DNA of 64,000 nucleotides from an uncultured Pelagibacteraceae bacterium (GTDB lineage Bacteria > Pseudomonadota > Alphaproteobacteria > Pelagibacterales > Pelagibacteraceae): positions 28,631-92,630 of the forward strand of contig CABXOW010000004.1 in the NCBI GenBank assembly GCA_902513955.1, read 5' to 3'. The notes below the pieces were generated by a model. It did no database searches. It worked only from the letters and a program-made list of their open reading frames with translations, and was not told where the DNA came from. Positions within the stretch are counted from its first letter, which is position 1; each line of letters begins with the position of its first letter. Of the stretch, positions 44,632-53,288 are shown one piece after another. The position numbers and the translations under genes are program-made.

Positions 44632-44907
44632 TTATTTATTAAATACTTCTTTTAAAGCTTTTGCAGGTAAGAATTTTACTTTCTGAGAAGCAGCGATTTG
44701 AATTTGCTCACCTGTTCTCGGATTTCTTCCAACTCTAGCTTTTCTTTTAGCTACTTTGTAAGTACCAAATCCAGCAATTTTTACTGAATCATCACCTTTT
44801 AGTGCATCTAAAATAGTGTTGGTAATTATATCAAATGTTCTTTCAGCATCGGCTTTGCTCAAACTTAAAGAGCCTGAAAGCTGTGCAATTAGTTGTTTTT
44901 TATTCAT
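44632..44907 (-). CDS. hupB: HU family DNA-binding protein
   Basis: This is a 91-aa nucleoid protein. It has the dimer-forming N-terminal helices (KKQLIAQLSGSLSLSKADAE), the VKIAGFGTYKVAKRKAR segment and the DNA-binding arm GRNPRTGEQIQI, followed by FLPAKALKEVFN. GGAG lies upstream of the ATG, and a TATAAT box lies about 30 nt further up. Length and sequence are standard; HU rather than IHF is indicated by the arm. Confidence 0.95.
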   Translation of the reverse strand: MNKKQLIAQLSGSLSLSKADAERTFDIITNTILDALKGDDSVKIAGFGTYKVAKRKARVGRNPRTGEQIQIAASQKVKFLPAKALKEVFNK

Positions 44908-45064
44908 TTTAGCTCCGGTTTATGTTGGTTAAATATTATATTTGCCATAAACGTTGATAAATCAAGCTTTTTTTTAGTGTCTAAATTTTTTTTAGATACA
45001 ATATCTAGTGTAAAGTTAAATAAGTGTTAATTTTACTTATCTTTTAATCTTTTTAATAATAAAA

Positions 45065-46177
45065 TTAATTAAATAATCCTAGATCTTTTAAGTCATTAAA
45101 AGTTGTAAAAAACATCAATGATAGCAACAAAAACATTCCGATTCGAAAAAAACCTTCCTGAACTCTTTGAGAAAGAGGGCGACCTAAAATTTTTTCAAAT
45201 GCATAAAACATTAAGTGTCCACCATCTAACATTGGTATTGGAAATAAGTTGATTAAACCAAGACTTATTGAAATATAAGCCATTATCGAGATGAATGGCA
45301 AGATACCAATTTCAGCTACTTGACCAGTTATCTTTGCAATTCTAATTGGTCCTCCTAATTGTGAACTATCTCCCGTACCTCTTAGCATGGTACCTATATA
45401 TTTGAGAGATGATGTACTTACGAAATACACTTCTTTAACTGAATGAATTAATGCTTGAGCAGGTCCTAATTTTACATGGTTAATTTCATTATTATAAGCA
45501 CCAAGTTTAATGCCAACCATTCTTTTATTAATTTTATTGCCCAAATTATCATCACTTAAAACTATATTTGGTTTAATTTTAAATAAGTACTCTTGATTAA
45601 ATCTTTGAACTTTAAAATTAATAACATCTCCTGTTGAAGTAGTAATAAACTTTGAAACATCCATGATACTTTCTACTTTGTTGTCATCAATTTCTAAAAT
45701 AATATCATTATCTTTAAGCCCTCCAATCATCGCAGGACTATCTTTTTGAACTTCATTAATAACGGCAGGAGTAAAATCTTTTCCAATAAAAGTATATATT
45801 GAAAAAAAGATAACTATAGCTAATAAAAAATTAGCTAAAGGTCCACCAAATACAATGAGTGTTCTTTGATATAATGGCTTAATTACAAATAATTTTTCTT
45901 GATCTTCTTTGTTATATTGATTTAAAATTTTTTCATGGTCTGCTTGTGAAAAAACATTTCTATCTCCAAAAAATTTAACATATCCTCCAAGTGGGATCCA
46001 ACATATCTTCCATCTAGTACCTGACTTATCATTCCAACCAAATATTTCTTTACCAAATCCTATAGAAAAATCAGTAACTCCAACTCCATATTTTCTTGCA
46101 AAATAATAGTGCCCATATTCGTGAATAAATACTACGACTAAAATCAATATTATAAATGGAATTATATATGTAAGCAT
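45065..46177 (-). CDS. rseP: RIP metalloprotease (RseP, site-2 protease family)
   Basis: The 370-aa inner-membrane zinc protease has HExxH as HEYGH near residue 20, a PDZ domain (about 130-210) and the second metal motif LDGGHLMFYAFE. It would cut membrane-anchored anti-sigma factors and leftover signal peptides. In many proteobacteria rseP lies between dxr and bamA; here it is followed on the same strand by nothing of that set and preceded by a YtoQ gene 6 nt away. Confidence 0.92.
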   Translation of the reverse strand: MLTYIIPFIILILVVVFIHEYGHYYFARKYGVGVTDFSIGFGKEIFGWNDKSGTRWKICWIPLGGYVKFFGDRNVFSQADHEKILNQYNKEDQEKLFVIKPLYQRTLIVFGGPLANFLLAIVIFFSIYTFIGKDFTPAVINEVQKDSPAMIGGLKDNDIILEIDDNKVESIMDVSKFITTSTGDVINFKVQRFNQEYLFKIKPNIVLSDDNLGNKINKRMVGIKLGAYNNEINHVKLGPAQALIHSVKEVYFVSTSSLKYIGTMLRGTGDSSQLGGPIRIAKITGQVAEIGILPFISIMAYISISLGLINLFPIPMLDGGHLMFYAFEKILGRPLSQRVQEGFFRIGMFLLLSLMFFTTFNDLKDLGLFN

Positions 46178-46183
46178 AATTTG

Positions 46184-46630
46184 TTATAATGAACCCTTTA
46201 ATACATATTTTAATATACGAACAGCTTGTTTTTGATCTGTTGCAACAGCAGAGGCTGCAGCATCTACTTCTTTTAAAGCATGCTGATGATCCTCATTATG
46301 AATAACAATAATTGATTTATTTAAAGCAGCAGCATATCCAGCATCAAAAGCTGTATTAAATTGTTTGTATTTTTCACCAAATTTAACAATAATTACATCA
46401 CTATCTTGAATAGACTTTTTAGTTCTAATTGAATTAATATTAGCTCCTTTTCTATCTTTCCAAAAATTCTTTTCCTCTTCTCCTAAAATTTCTACACCAC
46501 AGTTATCAGAAGACTCATGATCAGTTACTGGAGACAAAAATTGAACATCAAGCTTTTCTTTTTTACATGACTCGATAATTTCTTCCCGCCAATTACTGTG
46601 AATTTCGCCTGCTAAATATACTTTTAACAT
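46184..46630 (-). CDS. YtoQ family protein
   Basis: The 148-aa protein opens MLKVYLAGEIHSNWREEIIE and has the conserved LSPVTDHESSDNCG and DVIIVKFGEKYKQFNTAFDA segments. It resembles nucleoside 2-deoxyribosyltransferase-like folds, but the reaction of the YtoQ family is not established. It lies 6 nt upstream of rseP on the same strand. Confidence 0.85.
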   Translation of the reverse strand: MLKVYLAGEIHSNWREEIIESCKKEKLDVQFLSPVTDHESSDNCGVEILGEEEKNFWKDRKGANINSIRTKKSIQDSDVIIVKFGEKYKQFNTAFDAGYAAALNKSIIVIHNEDHQHALKEVDAAASAVATDQKQAVRILKYVLKGSL

Positions 46631-46694
46631 TTTACTCCTGTTTACTGTTAATTCTCTTTATTAAATAATTTCTATTAATATATTAAATAACATA

Positions 46695-48041
46695 TCAAAT
46701 GTTTAACTTATCTTTAATTGCATAAAACCACACAGCTAATCTAAAATAAAAATTCCTTAATTGAGGAAAAATAAACTTTTTAGGTAATCCTTTATAAATA
46801 TTTGAAATATCCAGATCTTTGCTATTTGATGAAAAAACCAACTTAGATAACTGTTTTCCAGCCCAAGGAGCAGCACTAACACCTACTCCATTGTAACCAA
46901 ATCCATAATAAATCTCCTCATTATCAATTTTACCAATAGATGGGGTTAACTTTTGAGATAAGGCTATTAATCCACGCCAGTTATAATCAATTGAAACATT
47001 TGACCAATTAGGAAAAATATCTTTTAAAAACTTTTCCATCTTTTTAGACATGGCTAAATTTGACTTGTCACTTCCAGTTAAATCTCCTCTAGTCCCAAAC
47101 AAAATTCGGTTATCTGGCAACTTTCTATAATAATATAAAAGGTTTTTAGTATTAGCGATGGGCGAAAATGTTTTAAAGTTATGAGCATTAAGTTCATCAT
47201 CATTAAGTTTTCTAGTTACAATTACATTTGAAATAACAGGCAGTACCCTTCCATCTATTTGGGGGATTAGCCCCTCTTGATAAAAACCATTAGTTGCAAC
47301 TACTATCTTATTTGATCGAATAGATCCTTCTTTAGTTTTTAAAACATAAGATCCATTTTCTTTATCGATTTGATTTACTTTTGTATGTTCAAATATCTTT
47401 AATTTTTTAGATAAAGCATATTTTGCAATCCCATTAACAAATTTAAGAGGATTGATTGCAAAACCAGGCTTATATGAAAACGCACCAAATTGTTCAGTTC
47501 CTTCATGACCGATTTCATTGAACTCCTCTTTTGAGTAAATTTTAGTTTCTATACCAAACTCCGACTTATAAACTTCGGCTTGTTCTTTAATTTGGTCAAA
47601 TTTATTTTTATGATGAGCAACAACATAATTACTATCCCCTGTTACATCACAATCAATATTATATTCTTTTATGATATCTCTTGTATGATTAGAGCCATCT
47701 ACAGAATTTTTAAAAAATTTTTTTGTCTCATCTTTTCCATAAATAGATTGCATCTTTTTAAAAGACATCTTGCTAGGTGGTAAACAGTTGAACCCAGCAT
47801 TACGAGATGATGCACCCCAACCTATTTTTCCAGCTTCAACTAAAATCACATCTAGGTCATGATTTTCAATTAAATTAATCGCACACAATAAACCAGTGTA
47901 TCCACCACCAATTACGACAATTTCTGAACTAATATCTTTAGTAAGTTTATCTAAATTTAAATTTTCATTTGAGGTATCTTCCCAATAACTATTGATAGGA
48001 GTGTCAAATCTATAGATATCCGGATGATATATATTTTTCAT
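46695..48041 (-). CDS. FAD-dependent oxidoreductase (DAO family)
   Basis: The protein is 448 aa from the ATG at 48041; a TTG at 48059 would add six residues. The FAD motif IVVIGGGYTGLLCAINLIE and WGASSRNAGFNCLPPSKMS are typical of gamma-glutamylputrescine oxidase-like enzymes. The C-terminal segment YGFGYNGVGVSAAPWAGKQL closes the FAD fold. It resembles the flavoprotein near xsc in layout and is likely to oxidise an amine or N-methyl amino acid. There is no informative neighbour. Confidence 0.87.
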   Translation of the reverse strand: MKNIYHPDIYRFDTPINSYWEDTSNENLNLDKLTKDISSEIVVIGGGYTGLLCAINLIENHDLDVILVEAGKIGWGASSRNAGFNCLPPSKMSFKKMQSIYGKDETKKFFKNSVDGSNHTRDIIKEYNIDCDVTGDSNYVVAHHKNKFDQIKEQAEVYKSEFGIETKIYSKEEFNEIGHEGTEQFGAFSYKPGFAINPLKFVNGIAKYALSKKLKIFEHTKVNQIDKENGSYVLKTKEGSIRSNKIVVATNGFYQEGLIPQIDGRVLPVISNVIVTRKLNDDELNAHNFKTFSPIANTKNLLYYYRKLPDNRILFGTRGDLTGSDKSNLAMSKKMEKFLKDIFPNWSNVSIDYNWRGLIALSQKLTPSIGKIDNEEIYYGFGYNGVGVSAAPWAGKQLSKLVFSSNSKDLDISNIYKGLPKKFIFPQLRNFYFRLAVWFYAIKDKLNI

Positions 48042-48082
48042 TTTTTTGATAGTACCCAAAGTTAAAATAAGTGTCTAATAAA

Positions 48083-48703
48083 CTAAATTGCTTGAATTAA
48101 AGATGCACTGTTATTGGTAGGTTTATTGACATCTTTTGATACTTCATGAAATATAAGATCAGGTTTTTTACATTCTTTTAAAAAAACAGAACCTTGTAAC
48201 TCTAAATTTAAATATCGACTAATATCAGTCTGATTGATAATTACAGGTTGTCGGTGATGAATTTCACGAATGTTATCTTTAGCCTCTTCTGTAATTAAAC
48301 AAAATTGATCCTCTTCAAAAATTCCAGCAAAGAATATTGAGTTCGTATCTTTCCTTGTAAAATAATAAGGACTTTTCTCTTTCTCTTGCCTTTTCCACTC
48401 ATAAAAACCATCAGCTACAGCAACACATCTATTATTTTTAATTAGTTTTTTAAATGAAACTTTCTCATCAATTGTCTCTAATCTTGCATTAATTAAAGCT
48501 TTAAAATCTTTATCTTTAGCCCAACCTGGAATTAAACCCCATTTAAGAGCCTCCAATGTATTTCCATTTTTGTATTTCTTAATAACAGGAAGTTTTTGAT
48601 AAGGATGAGCGTTATAGTTTTCACTATCCTCAACTTGAATAGCAGATTTAATTAGCCTGCTAGTTTTTGTAATCGGATTTTTTACAACGTACCTTCCACA
48701 CAT
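48083..48703 (-). CDS. SRAP domain protein (YedK/HMCES family)
   Basis: The 206-aa protein starts MCGRYVV, so Cys2 becomes the N-terminal nucleophile that forms a thiazolidine link with abasic sites in single-stranded DNA. Other active-site residues appear in YNAHPYQKLPVI, DGFYEWKR and IHHRQPVII. The family shields abasic lesions during replication. It stands alone between an oxidase and an MBL hydrolase gene. Confidence 0.92.
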   Translation of the reverse strand: MCGRYVVKNPITKTSRLIKSAIQVEDSENYNAHPYQKLPVIKKYKNGNTLEALKWGLIPGWAKDKDFKALINARLETIDEKVSFKKLIKNNRCVAVADGFYEWKRQEKEKSPYYFTRKDTNSIFFAGIFEEDQFCLITEEAKDNIREIHHRQPVIINQTDISRYLNLELQGSVFLKECKKPDLIFHEVSKDVNKPTNNSASLIQAI

Positions 48704-48741
48704 TTTTTTATTCTATTACTGTATCAATTTTTTCGTAGAAT

Positions 48742-49800
48742 TTATTTTATAATATCATCTAATTTACTTATTTGACCTATCTTAAATAATATTGCTTGAT
48801 CTTTATTAAAACCAAATTTTTCAGCATTATCTTTAAATCTTGTTAATGGCTCCATTATTGGTTCTAGAGAAAGAACGAAAGTTCCCCAATGCATTCCTAT
48901 AACTTGTTTACTTTTTAAATCTCTTCCAATACTTAAGGCTTCTTCAGGATTTGTGTGAAAAGTAGACTTGTCTTTAATAGGCATCATGGGATAAAAATTG
49001 TATGCACCAATGTTAATAAAAGAAATATCTATTGGGCCATATTTTTCTCCTAAATCTTTATAAATATTTCCAACACCTGTGTCACATGCAAAGAATATTT
49101 TTTTATCTTCATATTCAATTAAAAAATTTCCCCATAAAGATTTATTTGTATCTGTTAAACTTCTTTTAGACCAATGAACAGCAGGTAAAAATGTAACTTT
49201 TAATTTTTCATTAATCTTTATTTCATCATACCAATCCATTTCATTTACATCTTTATAACCGTTTTTTGTAAAATATTTTCCGAGTTTAAGTGGAAGCATG
49301 ACTTTCGCATTCTTGTAAGGAAATCTTCTAATAGTCATCATGTCTTGATGATCATAATGATTATGAGTGAGTAAAAACAAATCAATTTTTGGAATTTCCC
49401 TTAGGTTTAATGCAGGCTCTACAAATCTTTTTGGACCAAATATTAGAGGCCCAGCGTTTTTTGAAAAAACTGGATCTGTAATAATTGTAGTATCACCTAG
49501 TTTAATAATAAATGTCGCGTGACCTATCCAAGCTATATAATCATCATTTTTAAATTTATTTAAATCAGATAATACCTTATCTTTGCTAACCACATGTTCT
49601 TCTGGAATTGTCATGTCTAATTTTTTTTTTTCTTGATTGTAGATTTTAAATGACCATTTAAAATTTTCACTTCTTTCTGGAGATCCTTCTGGATTCCTAA
49701 ATGTGCCGTCAGGTAAATGGTGATAGGGTTTTTTTTCCATTGCTATTGATATACAATTAATTGTTAAAATTAAAATCAAAAAAGTAATAAAATTGAACAT
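48742..49800 (-). CDS. MBL-fold metallo-hydrolase (NAPE-PLD/UlaG-like), exported
   Basis: The 352-aa protein has a hydrophobic N terminus (FNFITFLILILTINCISIAM), possibly a signal or anchor. The metal motif LLTHNHYDHQD, the Asp/His sites in FFACDTG and GMHWGTF, and IGHATFIIKLGDTTIITDPV match the NAPE-PLD-like branch of metallo-beta-lactamase hydrolases. A phosphodiesterase or lipid substrate is possible; none is proven. Confidence 0.85.
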   Translation of the reverse strand: MFNFITFLILILTINCISIAMEKKPYHHLPDGTFRNPEGSPERSENFKWSFKIYNQEKKKLDMTIPEEHVVSKDKVLSDLNKFKNDDYIAWIGHATFIIKLGDTTIITDPVFSKNAGPLIFGPKRFVEPALNLREIPKIDLFLLTHNHYDHQDMMTIRRFPYKNAKVMLPLKLGKYFTKNGYKDVNEMDWYDEIKINEKLKVTFLPAVHWSKRSLTDTNKSLWGNFLIEYEDKKIFFACDTGVGNIYKDLGEKYGPIDISFINIGAYNFYPMMPIKDKSTFHTNPEEALSIGRDLKSKQVIGMHWGTFVLSLEPIMEPLTRFKDNAEKFGFNKDQAILFKIGQISKLDDIIK

Positions 49801-49857
49801 TATATTTTTAAGAAATTTTTAAATAATTAATTTTAAATATAGATTTTCTTTTTCTAT

Positions 49858-50385
49858 TCATTGAGAATTAATAGATTTTAATATTTCTAGAGGAAGTGGT
49901 GCATCAAGATATTTAATACTACATAATTCTTCATATTTTTTGCAAAAACCAATAAGAACAAAATAGATATTATCTTTATCTTTAAGGTCTAAACTTTTAA
50001 TCATTTGATCTCTTTCGTGTTCTAGTTCTTTAATCTGGTGGTTATTTAAAAATTCACCTGTCTCAATTTCCCAAAAAGTGTTTTTTAACTCTTCTTTGCT
50101 CAATTCATTAAGTTTTTTTTGAAGTTTTTTGATTACCTCGTCATTAGTTTCTTTATCTTTCATTGGTGAATTAATTAATTTAATTAAACACTTATCATTT
50201 AATCCATCTATAAAATTGTTGTAAGGTTTACCTTCGGACAAATCCTTGAAATGATTTGAATTAAAATATCTATTAATTGCTGCTTTTGTAGATACTTTTT
50301 CTTTACCTTTTATTACTGAAATTTGAACATAAACCTCTTGGTGAATATAATTATCTAAGTGTTCTTTAATTTTTAAAGGAATCAT
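49858..50385 (-). CDS. 175-aa uncharacterised protein
   Basis: I do not recognise this soluble protein. It is highly charged, with predicted helices (DEVIKKLQKKLNELSKEELK, EHERDQMIKSLDL) and a C-terminal segment KKYEELCSIKYLDAPLPLEI. It has no signal peptide or spans. The start overlaps the methyltransferase stop by 1 nt (TAATG), so the two are in one operon and may share a target. Confidence 0.7.
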   Translation of the reverse strand: MIPLKIKEHLDNYIHQEVYVQISVIKGKEKVSTKAAINRYFNSNHFKDLSEGKPYNNFIDGLNDKCLIKLINSPMKDKETNDEVIKKLQKKLNELSKEELKNTFWEIETGEFLNNHQIKELEHERDQMIKSLDLKDKDNIYFVLIGFCKKYEELCSIKYLDAPLPLEILKSINSQ

Positions 50386-51095
50386 TATTTTTTAATAATA
50401 AAACAAATTAATCTATCTTTAAATTTTAATATATTTCCATAATCATTTATAATTTCATATAAGCCATTTTTTATTTGCTCATCAGTGAAATTAAGTAAAA
50501 TAGAAATATATCTATTTTTAATCATTTGTAGATATTTTATTTTTGAAATTTGCACATCATACACAAATTTTTTAATAATTATTTTAAGATTAATTTTCAA
50601 GAGTAAACTAAATAATTTTTCATCTTTATTTAATGAAATTTTCAGTTTTTTTTTCATTAACAAAAATGTTGGTATTTCATTTTTTCTAGGATCTAAACTT
50701 AAAATAACAATTTTTCCATTTGGATTAAGTTTATTTTTACAAATTGATAAAAGCTTTATTGCTTGTTTTTTTTTTAATAAATGAATTGTTTGTTTGATTA
50801 AGATTAAGTCAAAAGTAATCTTAGTTTTTGATATAAAAGATATTGCATCAATCTTTTTAAAAATTATTTTTTTACTTTTATCTTTGTGATTTTCTATATC
50901 TAGGCCAATAGGTTTTCTTAGTAAACTTAATTTATTTGATAAATTTCCTAAAATTTTACCTCTACCACAACCAATGTCTAAAATTCTAGAATTTCTATCT
51001 AAATTAACTTGGTTTAATATAAAATTGTTAAAAGAATGAATGTATTTTCTTGATGAAAGCCAAGTTTTATTATCCCAATTTTTTAAAGGTTTCAT
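50385..51095 (-). CDS. class I SAM-dependent methyltransferase
   Basis: The 236-aa protein has the SAM-binding motif I SRILDIGCGRGKILGNL near residue 40 and the post-motif region FDLILIKQTIHLLKKKQAIK, followed by NPNGKIVILSLDP. The rest is rich in Lys and Ile. The methyl acceptor is unknown. It is translationally coupled to the unknown 175-aa gene downstream. Confidence 0.8.
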   Translation of the reverse strand: MKPLKNWDNKTWLSSRKYIHSFNNFILNQVNLDRNSRILDIGCGRGKILGNLSNKLSLLRKPIGLDIENHKDKSKKIIFKKIDAISFISKTKITFDLILIKQTIHLLKKKQAIKLLSICKNKLNPNGKIVILSLDPRKNEIPTFLLMKKKLKISLNKDEKLFSLLLKINLKIIIKKFVYDVQISKIKYLQMIKNRYISILLNFTDEQIKNGLYEIINDYGNILKFKDRLICFIIKK

Positions 51096-51139
51096 ATATG
51101 TGTTTTAATCTTTAGAAAATTTATTTAATTTCTGTAATA

Positions 51140-51577
51140 TTAATGGCAGGCTTTTCCAAATTTTTTTAATCGCCAATAATTATAAGGCCATGGTGTTAAA
51201 AAACCTACTATCAACATTATTGGTACTACCCACCAAGTCAATATTGCTCCTCCAGTTAAAAGATAATCTGTTAAATTCATCATTATTTCCATACTAATCA
51301 TTGAGATTAAACTCATACCTGTTGCTATTTTTACCGCATTAGTAAAAGAAAAATTTTGTCTTATTAGAATAAATGTTTCAAGTATTATACTTGTGATAAG
51401 ACCATTAATGATTGCTAAAGTCATTATTCCTAAGATTGGAAAAGATATATTTGAAAGTTGAAAAAATAAAATAGTTCCAAAGTCTCCTATAGAACAACCT
51501 ATCACACACCACATTGTGTTTTTAGCACTAATTTTCCAGGTATCTATGCAAGACCAATCTATTGTAGCGGTATTCAT
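51140..51577 (-). CDS. DUF4396 family membrane protein
   Basis: The 145-aa protein has four spans. The WKISAKNTMWCVIGCSIGDF region with its Cys-x3-G-Cys pattern, and the end GFLTPWPYNYWRLKKFGKAC with a final His, are typical of DUF4396. The His and Cys residues suggest metal handling. The gene is divergent from the persulfide dioxygenase with a 22-nt gap. Confidence 0.8.
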   Translation of the reverse strand: MNTATIDWSCIDTWKISAKNTMWCVIGCSIGDFGTILFFQLSNISFPILGIMTLAIINGLITSIILETFILIRQNFSFTNAVKIATGMSLISMISMEIMMNLTDYLLTGGAILTWWVVPIMLIVGFLTPWPYNYWRLKKFGKACH

Positions 51578-51599
51578 AATATTTTAATATTATTATCAA

Positions 51600-52283
51600 A
51601 TGATTTTTAAACAAGTTTTTGATAATAAATCTTCAACTTATACTTATTTAATTGCTTCGACAAAAGGTCGCGAAGCAGTAATTATTGACCCAGTTTTAGA
51701 AAACGTTGATCAATACATTGATCTTCTTAATGAACTAGATCTTAAGCTTGTAAAAGTAATAGATACACATATTCATGCTGATCATATAACTGGTGCTTCT
51801 AAACTAAAACAAGTTACCAATTGCTCTACTTTAATGGGTGAACATACACCGGCAGATACAGTCGAAATCAAAGTTAAAGATGATGAAATCATTAGTATAG
51901 ATAATTTAAAGATTAGATCCTTATATACACCTGGACACACATCTGACAGTTATAGTTTTTTATTAAATAATTATCTTTTTACTGGTGATACACTCCTTAT
52001 AAATGGAACAGGTAGAACTGATTTCCAAAATGGGAATTCTAAAGATGCTTATAACTCTTTATTCAATAAACTTTTAAAATTACCTGAAAAAACTCTTGTT
52101 TATCCAGGTCATGATTATAATGGCAAACAAGTAAGCACAATAGGAGATGAAAAAAAATTTAATCCACGATTGCAAGTCACTAGTATTGATGAGTATGTAA
52201 ATCTCATGTCTAATCTAAAATTATCTAAACCTAAATTAATAGAAAGCAATGTAAGAAGAAATATTCATCTTGGTGCTAATTAA
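51600..52283 (+). CDS. persulfide dioxygenase-like MBL-fold protein (ETHE1 type)
   Basis: The 227-aa protein has the metal motif THIHADHITGASKL, with further ligands in TPGHTSDSYSF, FTGDTLLINGTGRTDFQNG and YPGHDYNG. The GRTDFQ segment is a mark of ETHE1-type persulfide dioxygenases, which oxidise glutathione persulfide to sulfite. That would feed the same sulfite pool as Xsc and SuyAB. The 3' end overlaps azlD on the other strand by 8 nt. Confidence 0.85.
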   Translation: MIFKQVFDNKSSTYTYLIASTKGREAVIIDPVLENVDQYIDLLNELDLKLVKVIDTHIHADHITGASKLKQVTNCSTLMGEHTPADTVEIKVKDDEIISIDNLKIRSLYTPGHTSDSYSFLLNNYLFTGDTLLINGTGRTDFQNGNSKDAYNSLFNKLLKLPEKTLVYPGHDYNGKQVSTIGDEKKFNPRLQVTSIDEYVNLMSNLKLSKPKLIESNVRRNIHLGAN

Positions 52284-52593
52284 AAATAACAAAAATTAAA
52301 AACCAATAAGAAATTAATCCTGATATAATAGTTGCAATAATATTTTTCGAAAGATAACCAACAATAATTGCTACTATAGCTCCAAAAATTTTAGGATCAT
52401 TCATTTCTATAAAAGCTCCATAATCATTAATAAAAATAGCTGGAAATATTATTGCAGGAAATACTGCTGAAGGAACATATTCTAATACGGCTTTAATTCT
52501 TTCTCCTAACATTTTTCTATTGACTAATGCAATCATGGTCATTCTAGTGAAATAAGTTAATATTCCTGCAACGATAATTGATAACCAAGTCAT
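52276..52593 (-). CDS. azlD: AzlD family branched-chain amino acid export subunit
   Basis: The 105-aa protein has four spans. The start WLSIIVAGILTYFTRMTMIA and the VPSAVFPAIIFPAIF segment fit AzlD. It pairs with AzlC to export branched-chain amino acids or similar compounds. The gene overlaps azlC by 4 nt (ATGA) and ends inside the 3' end of the persulfide dioxygenase gene. Confidence 0.9.
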   Translation of the reverse strand: MTWLSIIVAGILTYFTRMTMIALVNRKMLGERIKAVLEYVPSAVFPAIIFPAIFINDYGAFIEMNDPKIFGAIVAIIVGYLSKNIIATIISGLISYWFLIFVIFN

Positions 52594-53276
52594 TTTTTTA
52601 ACCTCAATATTAATGAAGCAACAAATAAAGCAATCACTGGTGAAATAATTATGTAAGATTTAAATGGAGCATCGAAAAATAATAAAGAACTTAAACCACA
52701 AGTAATCATAACAATTACATGATCTATTTTTTTTAAATCTTGAACAACAATAGCTATAAAAGTAAGTGGTATTGCAAATTTCAATCCAAGTTCTTCCGGA
52801 ACGAATGAGCCTAAAACTATGCCTGATAATGTTGCAATTTGCCAACAAACCCACATTGTACAACCTGTGCCAATTAAATGGTAATGCAAATGTTGCTCAG
52901 TTTTATTTTTTTTAAAAAATTTATTAGACTCGGCAAATCCTTGGTCTACGACGAAATAAGAAATTAATAACTTTTTAATAAATGATAATTTTTCAAGATA
53001 TTCTGATAAAACTGCTCCATATAATAAGTGTCTTGAATTGATAATTCCAACAGATGTAACAGCAACCAAACTAGATGCACCTCCTGATAACAATTGTAAA
53101 AATACTATTTGTGAAGCTCCTCCAAAAATTATGAAAGACATTGCGTAGACCAAATATGGGTCAAATCCAAGTTCAACCCCAATTGCTCCACAAATTATTC
53201 CAAATGGAATTACTGAAAGCATATGTGGAGAAATATCCATCATACCTCGGGTAAATAATTTTTTTTTGGTAAGCAT
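52590..53276 (-). CDS. azlC: AzlC family permease
   Basis: The 228-aa protein has about five to six spans and the family start SVIPFGIICGAIGVELGFDP, followed by FGGASQIVFLQLLSGGASSL and NSRHLLYGAVLSEYL. AzlC and AzlD form an exporter for branched-chain amino acids. It lies 12 nt after the iron ABC ATPase gene on the same strand, so it may be read from the iron operon. Confidence 0.92.
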   Translation of the reverse strand: MLTKKKLFTRGMMDISPHMLSVIPFGIICGAIGVELGFDPYLVYAMSFIIFGGASQIVFLQLLSGGASSLVAVTSVGIINSRHLLYGAVLSEYLEKLSFIKKLLISYFVVDQGFAESNKFFKKNKTEQHLHYHLIGTGCTMWVCWQIATLSGIVLGSFVPEELGLKFAIPLTFIAIVVQDLKKIDHVIVMITCGLSSLLFFDAPFKSYIIISPVIALFVASLILRLKK

Positions 53277-53288
53277 TTGCTTGTTTTA

